This document shows, in pieces, positions 48,817 to 60,968 of a stretch of 64,000 bases of DNA (positions are counted from its first letter, which is position 1; each line of letters begins with the position of its first letter). Both the position numbers and the translations under genes were made by a program. Under the pieces are notes generated by a model. The model had not been told where the DNA came from and searched no databases. It worked only from the letters and a program-made list of their open reading frames with translations. Source of the DNA: Parascedosporium putredinis (Eukaryota; Ascomycota; Sordariomycetes; Microascales; Microascaceae); contig CASHTG010000009.1 in the NCBI GenBank assembly GCA_949357655.1, positions 558,001 to 622,000 on the forward strand. Direction: 5' to 3'.

Positions 48817-50567
48817 ATGTCGAAGCGGCACGCCTCCGAGGCGCTCGAGGACGTCTCGGGCATGGACTCGCCCCTCTCCAAGCGGTCACGACTCGGCGAT
48901 TCGGTGGAGCCCTCCGGGTCGCCAGAGGCCAATGGTCATTTTTCTCGGATGACGCCAACGCGACACCACGCCCGAAACGGCCAACGGGGATGCGCGGAAT
49001 GGACGAGGTGAGGCGACTCGGCGAGAAGATGACGACGATGACGACGAAGACGACGAAGACGATGGGGAAGAAGAGGAGGACGACGAGGGAGAGGAAGAGG
49101 ACGGTGACGAGGACTTTGACGAAATGGTACCGGCGCAGTCGATACGCCAGGCTGCCCCGACTGCCGGTTACGACGACCTCTACCTCGATACGATAGATCG
49201 GACCGTGCTGGACTTTGACTTTGAGAAGCTGTGCTCCGTGACGCTCTCCAACATCAACGTCTACGCCTGCCTGGTGTGCGGCAAGTATTACCAGGGCAGG
49301 GGACCCAAGTCGCACGCCTACTTCCACGCCCTCGACGAGAGCCACCACGTCTTCATCAACATGCGCACGCAAAAGGTCTACGTCCTGCCCGAGGGCTACG
49401 AAGTCGCCAACAAGACGCTCGACGACATCAAGTACGTGTCGGATCCGCGGTACACCAAGGCCGAGGTCGTGGCTCTGGACCGCAACCCGGCCACGTCGTG
49501 GACCTACGGCGGCGTCAGGGAGTACGCCCCGGGCTTCGTCGGCATGAACAACATCAAGGAGAACGACTACCTCAACGTCGTGGTCCAGGCGCTGTCCCAC
49601 GTGCCTCCCCTGCGCAACTTTTTCCTGCTCGAGGACCTTTCCTCCCGCCCGGAGCTCGTTCAGCGCACGAGCATCCTCTTCCGCAAGATCTGGAACCCTC
49701 GCGCCTTCAAGGCCCACGTCTCCCCCACGAGCTTCTCCAGGAGATCGCCCTCCAGTCCAACAAGCGCTTCACCCTCTCCCACCAGTCCGACCCCGTCGAG
49801 TTCCTCTCCTGGTTCCTCAACAACCTGCACCTCGGCCTCGGCGGCAGCAAGACCCGCCCGGGAAGCTCCGTGATCCAGCACATTTTCCAGGGCAAGCTCA
49901 AGGTCGAGTCCCAGGCCATCACCGCCCGCGCCGATGCCGGCGACCGTCTGCGCTTCGAGGAGGCCGCCGAGGTCAAGGCCGACGTCGTGCGCTTCCTCCT
50001 CCTCACCCTCGACCTCCCCGCCGCCCCGCTCTTCCAGGACGAGCTCGAGAAGAACATCATCCCCCAGGTGCCTCTCACCACCATCCTCAACAAGTACAAC
50101 GGCGTCCTCTCCCAGGAGCACCGCGCCCAGCGCACGCGCTACCGCCTGCTCCACCCTTTGCCCCCGTACCTCGTCTTCCACGTCAAGCGCTTCAGCCAGA
50201 ACAAGTTCGTCTCGGAGCGGAACCCCACCATCGTCACCTTTGACGCCCGCAACCTCGACATGGCCCCTACGTCGAGCCCAACCCCGCCGAGCACCCGACC
50301 GGCGAGCCCATCTGGTACGACCTCGTGGCCAACGTCGTCCATGAGGCCGTCCGCGCGAGGGACGACGTCACGGAGACCGCCGACGACAAGAAAATGTGGA
50401 AAGTGCAGATTCGCGACAAGGCGCGGGACGAGTGGGTGGTCTGCCAGGACTTGTTTGTCGAAAAGGTCCAGGCTGAGCTCCTGTTCGCGGGTGAGACGTA
50501 TCTACAGCTTTGGGAACGGAGAAGGACGCCCAAGCCTAAAAGCAAAGGCAAGGCGGCGGCAAAGTGA
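48817..50567 (+). CDS. SAD1: Pre-mRNA splicing factor Sad1 (USP39 orthologue)
   Basis: Needed for U4/U6.U5 tri-snRNP assembly or stability in splicing. An intronless frame of about 584 aa. Residues 1-60 include a basic SKRSRLGD patch, followed by a long Asp/Glu run. The ZnF-UBP domain is clear (FEKLCSVTLSNINVYACLVCGKYYQGRGPKSHAY, split here by repeats of C and H). The USP fold follows: GMNNIKENDYLNVVVQALSHVPPL, SDPVEFLSWFLNNLH and YLVFHVKRFSQNKF. In active ubiquitin proteases the first block holds the catalytic Cys (NTCY); here that position is Asp in ENDY, as in human USP39, so it is a pseudo-protease. Four one-base deletions break the frame (about 48941-48948, 48959-48962, 49722-49726, 50264-50267). 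The start ATG follows a short A-rich leader. Confidence 0.93.
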
Positions 50568-51637
50568 TCTAAAGGGGGAAAGGGAAAAAGAAAAATATGT
50601 TTTACGAATAAAGGAACCGCCCGTGTTACTTTTATCTCCAGGGAGGGGGATTGATTTCGAAACAAACATCTCGGAGCTAAAGGGCACATTCAAACCAAGA
50701 TGCGCGCGCATCTCGTTTTCCCAGAGAGGAGACCTAGTCGACCATTCCCGCCTTCTTCCTCGTCGATGCGCAGCAAAAAAGTTATCATTCTTTTTCTTTT
50801 ACTTTTTTATTTCAACATAGATGGGAAGGGAAGCCAGCCTCCTAATGATAATGAAACGAGACCGTCACGAAAGGAAGATGCGCATCTTTTACTGCTCCTT
50901 AAACGAGGCCAACTGCACAGAACGCGCTTACATCTTTCTCTACAGTGCAACTCCATGTGACGAGCTAGTCTTAGAGATCCCCTCGGAATGGATTACCCAA
51001 AAAAAATGAGACGGTAGACGTGAACTTGGTGAGAATGGCGACCTCTCTTGGATGCACCCTCCAGCCTCACTGGTATTCACATGTGTAAAGAGCAAGAAGC
51101 ACAAGGGAAACTCCCTAAAAAGTTGGTCAAAAAGTATGGCAATAAGAAAGAAAGATTGAATTCATTCCTCTCCTCTCGCCGAACCCCGCACTAGATCCTC
51201 CCTTTTACATTGACTCAAAACACACCGAGATGCCGTTTTCGTCCTATCATCAGCATATCACAGAGGCTGGTTCCATAGTGTACACACAAGAGGTAAAAGG
51301 AAAAAAAAAGATAATAATAATAGAATAAAGGAAAACATTGCTGCCTCTTCTTTCAGATATCGGTCAGGATGGGGGCGGGGACGCGAAGGCTACTCGCTTG
51401 ACCCTTCTTATTAGTTTTCTTCTCTTCTTTTTCTGCTCTTCTTTCATTTCCCTTTGAACACTGCGGCCAACTCCAACGCCAGCAGAAGCTCGTGAAGAAA
51501 AGGCCAGAAGAGCCAGTAAAAAAAAGCACTAAGTTTCGCCCTTTGGCCTTGTCCCCTAATAGCATAGCATAAAAACGGTTATGTAGGGTAATCGTGGCAA
51601 GGTGGAAGAGATGAGGCTGGATGAGATCAGGGCCTCC
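50568..51637. other. Intergenic region, convergent 3' ends
   Basis: Between the convergent SAD1 and eIF4E-like genes. AT-richer than its neighbours, as usual for 3' UTRs. No gene recognised. Confidence 0.6.
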
Positions 51638-52962
51638 TAGGAAGCTTGCTGGGCGGAGCGTTGGTTGTCATCGGCACCGGCGGGGTTCTTGTTCTGGTGA
51701 TTCTGGTGGCGCTTATCGTTGTGATGGTGGTGAGTGCCTTTGTTCTGGCGCGACTCTTCGATAGCGGTTCGCTGCTGGATGGCGGAGTCGTGGCTCTTAA
51801 ACTCTACCCTCGTGTTGGGGGCAGGTTTAGAATGTGCTTCATGGTTTCGCTATGAAGGGGGAAGGAATTAGCAACGATAACCTCTGGTGAGAGGGTGGGG
51901 GTAAAGAGGGAGAAAGAGAGAGAGAGAGAGGGGGGAGAGTGCCCGCTTACCGGATCTTGATGACTCGGCCACCATCGTTGCGGGTCCAGATGCTGATGAT
52001 GTCCTCACCATTCCGGACGCTCGCAACGGCGCCGCAAACCTCTTCGCCAGCGTCGCCAAATTGTTCGCCAATGAGGGCTAGGATCAAGTCCTCCCAGTAT
52101 CGGTCAACAACACCCTTCTTAAGGCGCACAACCCACTTGCCTCCCTTCTTGTTCACATCGTCCTCCCATATCGGACGGATGCCAGATTTGAAAAAGTGGT
52201 ATTCGGACATGGTGGGAAGCTTCGAGGGATACTTGAGATGCGAGTAAACCTCGAAGAAGTCCTCGACAGTCGAGCAGTGGCACATGGGTCGCAGAGTCTT
52301 TTCGTACTCGATGAAGCCTTGAGACTTGGAGATGGGAGGGCGCCACCAAAACACCCACTTGTTCAAGAGCGGGTGTGGTACAGGAGCCGCGGCAACCGCC
52401 GCGTTCGTCTCCGATATAGCGCCCATGGAGGGGCCCTTGGCACCGGGCTTGCCCACAGTCTCCTTTCCAGAAGACTTGTCGGCGCTCACCGGCTTTGCCC
52501 CAATCTGGCCCATGGCGAAATCGAAGGGGTTGCCCGGGGACTTGGGCGTCTTTCCAGACCCCATGGAGAAGGCGGCGAAAGCGCCCGATCCGAGGCCAAA
52601 GGCCGCAGCACCCGGAGAGGGAGTTATGCCTCCGGCACCGGGGGTAGTGGCGGTGGTTGTTGGTTTCCCAAAGGACGGGGCATCCTGACCGACTCGCTTC
52701 GAAAACGGCGTGTTTCGAGTGTTGGGGTCCCCTGTGCCGTTGGAGGAGCTATTTTGCGTTGAGAGAGAAAGTTTGCTGTTGCTATACAGTATGGGAAAAT
52801 CGCAAAGTTAGAGAATGGGAGACAAGGAAAAAAAAGAGAGACAGCTTGTGGACTGCCGAACTGTGAGGGTATCCCCGCTTTCCGTCTCGGGGAAAAAGAG
52901 AGGTAGAAAAAGGAAAAAGAAAAGACTTACCTGACGGTACGACGAGTCCATAGATTATCCAT
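51638..52962 (-). CDS. eIF4E class II (4EHP/nCBP-like) cap-binding protein
   Basis: Binds the m7G cap of mRNA. Class II members bind more weakly than eIF4E-1 and often repress translation. Exons: 52931-52962, 51951-52782, 51638-51849; about 358 aa. Residues 1-140 form a Ser/Pro/Gly-rich tail starting MDNLWTRR. The cap-binding domain runs from HPLLNKWVFWW through STVEDFFEVYSHLKYPSKLP, FFKSGIRPIWEDDVNKKGGKW, YWEDLILALIGEQF and GAVASVRNGEDIISIWTRN. The blocks SGIRPIWED and NKKGGKWVVR match 4EHP more closely than canonical eIF4E. The C-terminal 60 residues are unusual, with a His/Asn/Gln-rich end (THHHHNDKRHQNHQNKN). One base is missing at about 51817-51821. A GA microsatellite (about 51911-51930) lies in intron 2. 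Confidence 0.9.
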
Positions 52963-55207
52963 GGAGATGTCTAGTACGTAGGAAAGGGGGTCGGCAGGGT
53001 AGAAGCGAGATCTCGGAGCCCGCGTGAATCGTCACCAAGTCGCCGCACAGAGAGCACTGAAGTGGGCGAAAGGAATCGGCGATGGGCAGAGAAGGAGAGA
53101 AAAATCCGCCGTCCGTGGTCCTACGGGGTCTTGTCGGACTTTGCAAAAAAGGCTTGTTCGCGGAGATCGGAATCGGGCTGCGAGAGGCGAATGTCGTGTG
53201 CCGTTTGATCGTGAGCTGGCGGGAGGTGTGGGTGGCGGCGAGCGAGCGAGGGGAGCGAGTGTGTCTGTGGGCGTGTGTATGTGTGTTGTGTGGTTGTGCG
53301 TGGTGGCTGGCGTTTGAGAAAACTGGACGAGAGACAGGAACGAGGGCAGTCGCGGGCTCGAAATTGAGAATGATGCGCTTGTGGCTATGGGTACAGGGTG
53401 AAAAAGGCAGTGCAATTGCAGTTATTTCTATGAAGAGGGAAGATTTGATGAAAATTATCGAAGGCGAGAAGATGGGCGAGGGAAGGCGGGAAGACTGGGG
53501 TTTCAGGAGGAAGGCGAGAGCTCGGTTTGAAGTGGCAGTGAGTGGTGATGGTGGGTTTTGCTGGGGTTTGCAGTTGTTGGTAAAACGGGTTTGAAAAGGC
53601 CAGGAGAAAATTGGTTCCTGCTCCAAGCCCATTCTTTTTTTTTTTCTTTTGAGATGATGGCACGACGCGGATTGGCTGGACTGGCGTATAGGGTACAAGT
53701 CCGCCCTCGCCGGGGCCACGTCGTGGAGCATCACGGACGAGTCGGCCACAAGGTAGCAGGTACCCAACCACTAGCCGGCCTTTGACACTGTGGCGTGGCA
53801 CTGGAGGCTTTGGGAGACTTTGGGGGGCCAGTCAACATGAAGCCAGTCTTGAAAATGAACCCCCGAGGACAGACAGCACAGTACACCCACGCCACGTCTA
53901 GTCATAGAAATAGATTGAGGATGACTTTGGCATCCAGACTCAAAACGCCCATTCTTGCTTCCCTTCGCGCCAACTGTGGATACTACTTCGTACCTATGAG
54001 ATGAGATGAGAGGGGCCAATTTGCTTCTGCTGCTGCCCAAGTGCCGCGAAGGTTAGATGCCGAGCAATAGTATAATAGTGCAGGCCTGAATCAGACACAG
54101 CCATCTATGGATAGATCCAATCCATCCATCAGACAACGATCCCACTTGATGGTAGATGCACTGTCCTCTATTCCCTTCTGCCTTCTTGGCTGGTACAATG
54201 GATCATTCTGTTCTCGCTCTTCCTTCTTGGCCAGGCGCCCGGTTGAACCTTCCACACCTACACCGAGGATTATTGGTAGAATCCCCAAAGGCACCCTCGA
54301 ACTAGGCCCACTTTAGGCGTACTAGAAGAAGTCGATTTCTTCAGCCGAAGCGCAGCTGGTGAGACATTCGAAGGAGAAGAAAGAAACAATGAAAAAGACA
54401 AAGAAAAGACAAAGAAAAAGGAAGGAAGAGGAGGAAGGAGCCAAAAACGCCTTCTAGGTTCCACCTCGACAAGGACATTGCAGGGATGCTCAGCGTGTCA
54501 TTGAACAGCTCGTGTAACTGAAATTGTCACCTCACAATACTATACTTGTAGACAGACCTCAAACTCTCCAACCTTTCCAAGTAGCAGGATATTCCATCCA
54601 ACATCCTGTTGGCACTTGTTCAATCCGCCCAAGGACTCGAGAGGGCCAAGTCCAAGAAGTACCCATTCTGAGCTTTGGTAGTTTATTCTCAAATCGACAC
54701 AAAAGGGTCTGAACATCTGGCTTCCCCCACCCTAAGCCGTCCGTGCAACCCGCAATTCACCCCACAACCATTGGAAACGATCTGTGGATGGGTGGAAAGG
54801 GCGAGGTGCTGTCCAGCAGGCGGTTTGTGCTGAGCGACAGCCATGGGCCCAGGGATCAATGACGATGATGCGTTGCTCGCGACAAGTGAATGTCAGGGGT
54901 TGGTGAAGCGCACAGTGCGCTCATCCCAGCTTGGCCTGTCAGATTAACGAGCTATGGAGACACCTGGGCACAGCTGCAAGATTAGCTTCGATTTTTATCG
55001 CCAGTTATCGCTCACCGAAGGTGAGCTTATCGACAAGGACCACTGAAAAATTTCCCCATCCCACCTTGCGATTTGAGACCGTGCCGCCTAGTCTTTTTTT
55101 TTTTTTTTTATACTCCCCGCCACCGCCAGACGAGAAGTAGCAAGGCCCGTCTTTCTGGTCGACAGCAATTTTCCTTTCCTACACGTAACCCACCAAGACA
55201 CGACACA
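52963..55207. other. Divergent intergenic region, eIF4E-like and LOC1 promoters
   Basis: 2.2 kb upstream of both genes. No coding signal recognised. The part next to LOC1 holds regulatory-looking motifs (listed separately). The part next to the eIF4E-like gene is pyrimidine-rich on that gene's strand. Confidence 0.55.
54995..55053 (+). promoter_or_regulatory. LOC1 promoter: TTATCG repeats and RRPE-like box
   Basis: TTATCG occurs at 54995-55000, 55005-55010 and 55027-55032, all in the same orientation; the first two are 10 bp apart. Between the second and third lies a short inverted repeat (CTCACC-GAA-GGTGAG, 55011-55025). TGAAAAATTT at 55044-55053 matches the ribosomal RNA processing element (RRPE) known from yeast ribosome-biogenesis genes. 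The regulatory role is inferred from position, about 155-215 bp upstream of the ATG. Confidence 0.55.
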
Positions 55208-55879
55208 ATGGGGCCGCAACGGACGAAGACGATAAAAATAAATTCGCCGCCCCCAAGGCAGGCCGAAAAGTCCAGCACGATGCCGTCGTTAAGCGGCGCG
55301 AAACCAAGGGTGCCCCTTCCAAGGGCCTGCACGCGAGCGCCGTTAGCACCCTGCTAAACAAGAAGAAGAAGAAGAAGACGTACACTGCGGAGGAGTTGGG
55401 CATACCGAAGCTCAACAGCATTACCCCCATTGGTGTCACGAAGCCTAAGGGCAAGAAGAAGGGCAAGGTCTTTGTCGATGATCCGGTATGCTATCAACCT
55501 CTGGGAAGCGGCCGCTCCCTCTACCTTCTCCCAATTTCCGTATAAGGAGGGAAATTATATTTGCCTAACCATCCGGGAAATTTAGGAGAGCATGCGCACC
55601 ATTCTAGCCATCGTTCAAGCGGAGAAAGAAGGCCAAATCGAGTCCAAGATGATCAAGGCACGCCAAATGGAGGAGATTCGCGAAGCGAGAAGGCAAGAGG
55701 CTGAGAAGAAGGAGGAGGAGAAGAGTGCCAAGCTCGAGGAGGTCAAGGATTCCATGCGCAAGAAGAGGAAGCGCAAGCTCCAGCTCGGCGGCGCTGAGGA
55801 CAAGGAGAACACCAAAGAGTTCTCTTCCGGCGGAACCAAGGCCGCCAAACCCAAGAAGAAGAGGGTCGCCTTTGCATAA
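55208..55879 (+). CDS. LOC1: 60S ribosomal subunit assembly/export protein Loc1
   Basis: Loc1 is a basic nucleolar RNA-binding protein needed for 60S assembly, and in yeast for ASH1 mRNA localisation. Two exons (55208-55485, 55586-55879) give about 190 aa after one missing base near the start is allowed for (between about 55218 and 55230). The corrected frame reads NKFAAPKAGRKVQHDAVV, KGLHASAVSTLLN, a Lys run, then ELGIPKLNSITPIGV, PKGKKKGKVFVDD and ESKMIKARQMEEIREARRQE, ending KKKRVAFA. The block GIPKLN..PGV..RGKKGKKF is diagnostic for Loc1, and the C-terminal half is a long charged helix. Its promoter has an RRPE-like box, fitting a ribosome-biogenesis role. The exact N-terminal 10 residues are uncertain because of the frameshift. 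Confidence 0.88.
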
Positions 55880-56246
55880 TCGTGGAGGAGGAATACTCTA
55901 GTAGAATGGGAATCCGCAACCAGTTGGGGCGATGCACTGGATCCCAGGACGGGACATGAGGGGGCAAAGGTGTTGCTTTATGTCATGCATTTGGGGGCGT
56001 TCGGCGCTGGCTACAACAAAAACATCTCTAGTCGACATTTTGATACCATCTCCAACACGATGATTTCACGGAGATACGGCCGGGTTTGTGGGGACGAAGG
56101 CATGTTTATCTATCTATCTGTATACATGTCCAGCTCGGTTGCAATATAAAAGGGATCGTAACCTTGAAGTTGTTGATAAGTCTCAGTGCTATGCTCAACC
56201 TAGGCCCTAGAGTGTCACAGATGACTCTCCTTTTATATATCGACGT
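55880..56246. other. Short intergenic region, convergent 3' ends
   Basis: 367 bp between the convergent LOC1 and hydrolase genes; no feature seen. Confidence 0.6.
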
Positions 56247-58137
56247 TTATGATACATTATTACGATAAAAGTAGGTTTCATAGAACAAGGCAAAGAAGAA
56301 AGCAAGGATGAAAAGGCGACCGTACCTAATATCGGACAAGCCTGCTTGCCTGCTTCGTACGCCGGTCAAAAAGAAAGGGGGAAAAGGTCCCTCTTTTAGA
56401 GAGATTTCCAGTTTGCGCCTCATAGGGTGAAAGTTGATGCCCTTGTTCGGAACTTCTGGGTTGATATTACCACTCGAGCCCGGTGTCTCTTTGTCTGGCA
56501 CCAGGCCCTCAATCTCAAACTGCATACGACTGAAGAAGTTGCAGATCTGGACAGAAGCGCAGGGTCAGCGGCAAGAGCAAAACATGAAGAGATGGAAAAA
56601 AAAAGAAATTCGAGAAGAAGAATGTGCGAGGGAACAGGACTAGGCCTGGCTTACCGGACGCGAGAACCATCGACTGCCGCCCACCTCGAACCAGCATAGG
56701 TGGCCTCCGAGGGAGGTGGTGGTCAGCACGGTGTAGGGGTTGGCCTTGAATTCATTGTAGGGGACGGCTTCGTCGACGGCGATCTGGGATGCGGTGTTAG
56801 TGATCCTGGAAACGCTGCGGCGCGTGGCATTGCTGAGATGTGACTTACAGGGTCGTCGGTGGCATGGATGGCCAAAAATGGTATGCGAATGGCCAGTATG
56901 GCATCTGTAGAAGAGGCATCGCGGTAATAGGCGTCTTCCGTGGGGTATCCCCAAAGAGGACATCTAGTGAACACGAAACAGGTTTTAGCGCAAGGGTCAC
57001 AAAAGGAAACGCACGTTGGTTTGTTTCGGGGGTAGCGGGAACGTACTGGACAGCTCTGTCAAACTCGTAGAGATACGTGACGTTTTGAAGGCGCTGGAGG
57101 TCAAGGACGGTGAACTTCTCAATAGCCTCCTCGTGGCGCTTGACGAGCTCCTTCATGTTTGCTAGAGATACACACACAGCGGTTAGGCACGTGGCCGGCA
57201 TCAAGGCAGAAAAGGCGAGACTTACAGCCCATCACCCTTTGATACACCTCTTTGCCTAGGATGGATCGCTGAAGGGCCTTGTTGGAGACCTCAAGGTTGA
57301 ACGGGTTCGAGCAGATAACAGCAGCTTTTAACACGCAGTCGGCGCCCTCCTCGCCACAGTACTAAATCGAAAGTTAATAAAAGCCCGCAGCATGGGCCCT
57401 CTTGTGAAGATGCTTGCTTACATTGGTGAGAATGTTGGCGCCGAGAGAAAAACCAAGTCCGAACAAGGCACGGTTGGGATATTTCTCTTGTAACCATTTT
57501 ACAGTCTAGCCAACAAGAGGAGTTAGAGAGAGATGAACCCAAAGCCGAGAGATCTGAAGGACTGTTTTGCCTTCTGGCCGTTGACCTACCTGTCGAATGT
57601 CCCACGTGGCCCGCGCATTGTATAGGACGCCGGTGGTGATGGGGCTCATGGCACAACCCCGCGAGTTCACCACGCAGGCCTCCCAGTCGCCGCTCTCCAC
57701 CAATGGAGCTATCGCATGCCTCAAGTAAATTTCATGAGAGCCACCCGACAGGCCATGGAGGATTACTAGCATGGGCTTGCTGTCTTCCGAGCCGAGCTTA
57801 GCAAGCTCCTCTTCCTTGAAGTGGACCGTCCTGGGGGCAGATCCGGGTCCGTCTCCTCGAAGGGCTCATCGATGAAGTCGACCGCAAAGGTGCCTTCCAC
57901 GCTAGGGTTGTCCGACTCGAAAATCTTTCGGCGGTAGTAGATGGACGGGCCATGCTGCTTGGTGGCGGTCCAAAAGGTCTGCATGTGGCCGTTGAAGAGC
58001 AGAGGATTTAGGTGGCAGGGCGGCGTGGTCTCCTTGACCAGACTGACAATGTCTGTCGCCGTCCCATCTTTGCACTTGAGCGAAACTGGCGTCGCTGAGT
58101 GGGTAAAGTTGAGCTTGGCTCGGCCGAACCACTCCAT
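56247..58137 (-). CDS. YheT-type alpha/beta hydrolase (Eht1/Eeb1/Mgl2 family)
   Basis: Relatives in yeast are Eht1 and Eeb1 (medium-chain ethyl ester synthases/esterases) and YMR210W (a monoacylglycerol lipase). Seven exons: 57590-58137, 57422-57505, 57226-57361, 57047-57161, 56849-56963, 56655-56783, 56247-56546; about 475 aa. NPLLFNGHMQTFW and LHGLSGGSHEIYLRH are family hallmarks. The catalytic triad is visible: nucleophile Ser in GFSLGAN, Asp in HATDDPI, His in GGHLCWFE. The last exon ends with a hydrophobic segment (GRLFILAFFFALFYETYFY) that could be a membrane or lipid-droplet anchor. Alternatively, a GTACGG donor just before it might splice it out. One base is missing at about 57833-57837. 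Substrate is not decided; lipid esters are likely from the family. Confidence 0.9.
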
Positions 58138-60968
58138 CGTGGATGAGGTGAAGCGCCTGGCGATCCGTACGGCACCCAGATTTGGTAAGGGAGGTTTTAT
58201 TTGTTAGTAGAATATCGGCCTCTAGATTTGTTCGTCTAGGTAGAGAGCTTTTAGGGACTGAGATGAAATGAGCAAGATATTACGGCTCAACAAAGAGACA
58301 GACTGAAGCGGTGTATATAAGTGAGTTGTGACGTGGGGCTCGTGAAGTGCCTTCAAAAAAGAGATCCAAACTAGCGTATAAGTCTGTGAGTGCTCTTAAA
58401 CTATAAATTGCTTGCGAATGCTTTCAATTTTTTTTTCTTGGCTTGGCTTTCAAGTACGGCGCAGGGACTATTAAAACTAGTCCCGGAATTGGCGACTCTC
58501 CGTGTCCGACAGGGCACCCTCCGGGATGCCACTTGTTGGTCGTCAACTTGAACTCTGCTTGTTGGAGGGTCTGTTGCATGCATTTGATACATGGACGCTG
58601 GTACCTTCAAGGAGGAAGCCGAGGCACGTTTCCTCATCCTGGCTTGGATAACATAAGCACACATATGGCCCTGTGAAGGTTTCAAAGGAAGAACATCGGG
58701 CAAATATCAGTGGACCAGGAGAGTCGTGCACGGTCCGAGCTCGAGCCGTACGATTTTCACGTGATTCCAAGGCGGTCAGCCTGAGATTGATGGAGAAGGA
58801 GACATTCCCCCGCCGGCCAAAATGATTACTGTGAGGATTCTTGGTGATGGAAAACTTTCTCAAGACAGTCCACTCCCAGAACAAACACAATCTCGCGCCG
58901 CTTGCCCTCCCAGCACACCCCTTGCCCATGTTCGCCATGTGCTAGAACTAGCGGTAGATATCGACCCGCGAGTCCTTATTTATGCCTAACGGCCCAAGGT
59001 CCTGTGAGACGGGGACCTGGGCTGAAACTCTGCCCACGACCTCGGCACTGGCAGCCAACATGACCACCATCCGAGGCTTCCATCAGCGCCTCTCCGCCAT
59101 CGCGCGCCTCCCGCCTCCATTTGCCACTAACAAGTGAAGATGGCCAAATTCTTCATCATGAAGTGATTCGAGAAGATTTAAGTCAACAGGGCTACCGGCG
59201 GTTATAGCGCTTGGCGGAATATGCCGCCTCCTCCCTTGCTCGCACGCCTTTGCGTGTTCTCGCGCCTTTCCGTCCCACGGTAGAGAACGTGGTGGATGTG
59301 CTTTCTGAGCACCATTCCGTTGGCTTCTTCGCCACTAGCCCGACATATGAAGGACATGGACATCCGTGTTTTAACCTCGTTGTGGTATGAGTGTGTCAGG
59401 GGAAGGCCGTCATTCTGACGTTATCATACCAGCACCCTTGATACTTGAGCACATGCATGAGGGTGCCGGTGACGAATGTTCCACGCATTCTTTGTCGTTT
59501 CGTTTTCTTTTCGCAGCCACCAAGATTTAGGTCTTCCACCTTTTCCGTCGTCTCGCAGAAAGCTACGAAATAGCACTGAGCAGACTCCTAAGAGTCACCC
59601 GGCTGTGTCGACTCAGCCGACGAGAACCCGCCTTCTCGAGATCATGTTCCGCCCCCTCCGTGCGGGGCTATACAGGTAGGGCTCTTACTGCAAGGCTAGG
59701 CTAGAAGAGGGCAGATCAAGTCTACTATCGCCCTGGAATCCACGCACCCAAGCACAATCGATGAAGGATGCCGGAAGCGGCCGGCACGTGGTGGATTGAA
59801 ACGGCTCTGTCAGTTTGGGCGATTGTTATTCGCATGACGGGGACTTCGTAAAGCTTTAGTACATAGTGATATCTGTCCATGATTGACTCGGCGCTATATA
59901 TATGGCGCCGGTCTTTTTCCGGGCTTGGAGGAGGGTTATCGGAAGCCAGCCTCAGTTGCGAGGTCAGCAGTGGGAACTGTCTCTTGTCGATGGGAGCCGG
60001 GCTACCCCATCTTCTTGGGGGAAGAGCTTGTTTGACGAGACTTGCACTCCCAATCCCATTTGGCTTAGCTGGGAGAAATTGCCTCCCCTACGACATTTGG
60101 TGGATATCACCGCCACGGCTGTTCCAGGCCGCTGATGAGAGGTGGATATGCAACCCCGCCATCTTCATTTTCGATGCTCGGCATTCTAGGAGGCATAGGC
60201 TCTCCTTCCGGCACCGGCAAGTTGCTACGACTCACAGAATCTCCACCTTGAGTGCTTGCTTCTCGTTGGGGGATTATTGCGTATAGCAAAGCAAAAACAT
60301 GTATGGAGCCTTGCTGCACGGTCAACTGCGCCGACAGACTCCATGCTCGGATGATTTGACTGGATGTGCAGTGTCCAAGTCGCATGGATTCATCACGTCG
60401 CTGCTCCTCGGAGGGTTTGGGAAAATAGCTAAAAACTCATTTTCCCTTTTGTCGGGCTCCTCCCAATTCTCCCTGTCCGGTTCTGGGGGAGAATTGGTCG
60501 GACCTGGCACTCTTCCCGCCATGGACCAGTTGTCTAAGGCGTGCACGTCTGTAATGGCTACTGGATGCTCCACTGCATGCATGCATCGGCTCTCAATCGC
60601 CAAGCTGCCACGCCTTCTTCAATGCCTAACCACCACGTCGCAACCGCATCAATTCGGCGGCGCCTGTTCCCGGAGTATAAAAATATCCATTAGGCCAACG
60701 AAGGATCCTATGGAATTTTTTGGTAAAATTCTTGCCGTTCTATGCCTGGTTCGAGGCCAAAGCGAGCGAGACGATGTGGCGAGATGGGATTAGGTGGTCG
60801 CGTCTGTCGGATAAATTCCGGAACAGCGCCGCTTATTCCGGGGGTAATGAAGGCCAAGAATGTGCCTTGCTTGTTGCTCGCTCAGAAAACTCAAAATCTC
60901 TTTGGGGTCGAGCCATGAACTCCTCATTCCTATTTTCGGGCCGCAGTCAAAGTGCTCGACATGCTGCC
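58138..60968. other. Divergent intergenic region, hydrolase and CTK1 promoters
   Basis: 2.8 kb with no coding match. A GC-flanked TATATATA element lies at about 59890-59909, and an open frame follows it (59902-60135), but I recognise nothing in it. Confidence 0.5.

Noticed and set aside
49231..50820. Long 529-codon frame at SAD1
   Set aside because: Its middle part is the genuine SAD1 frame after a deletion near 49724; its first and last parts are shadows of other frames.
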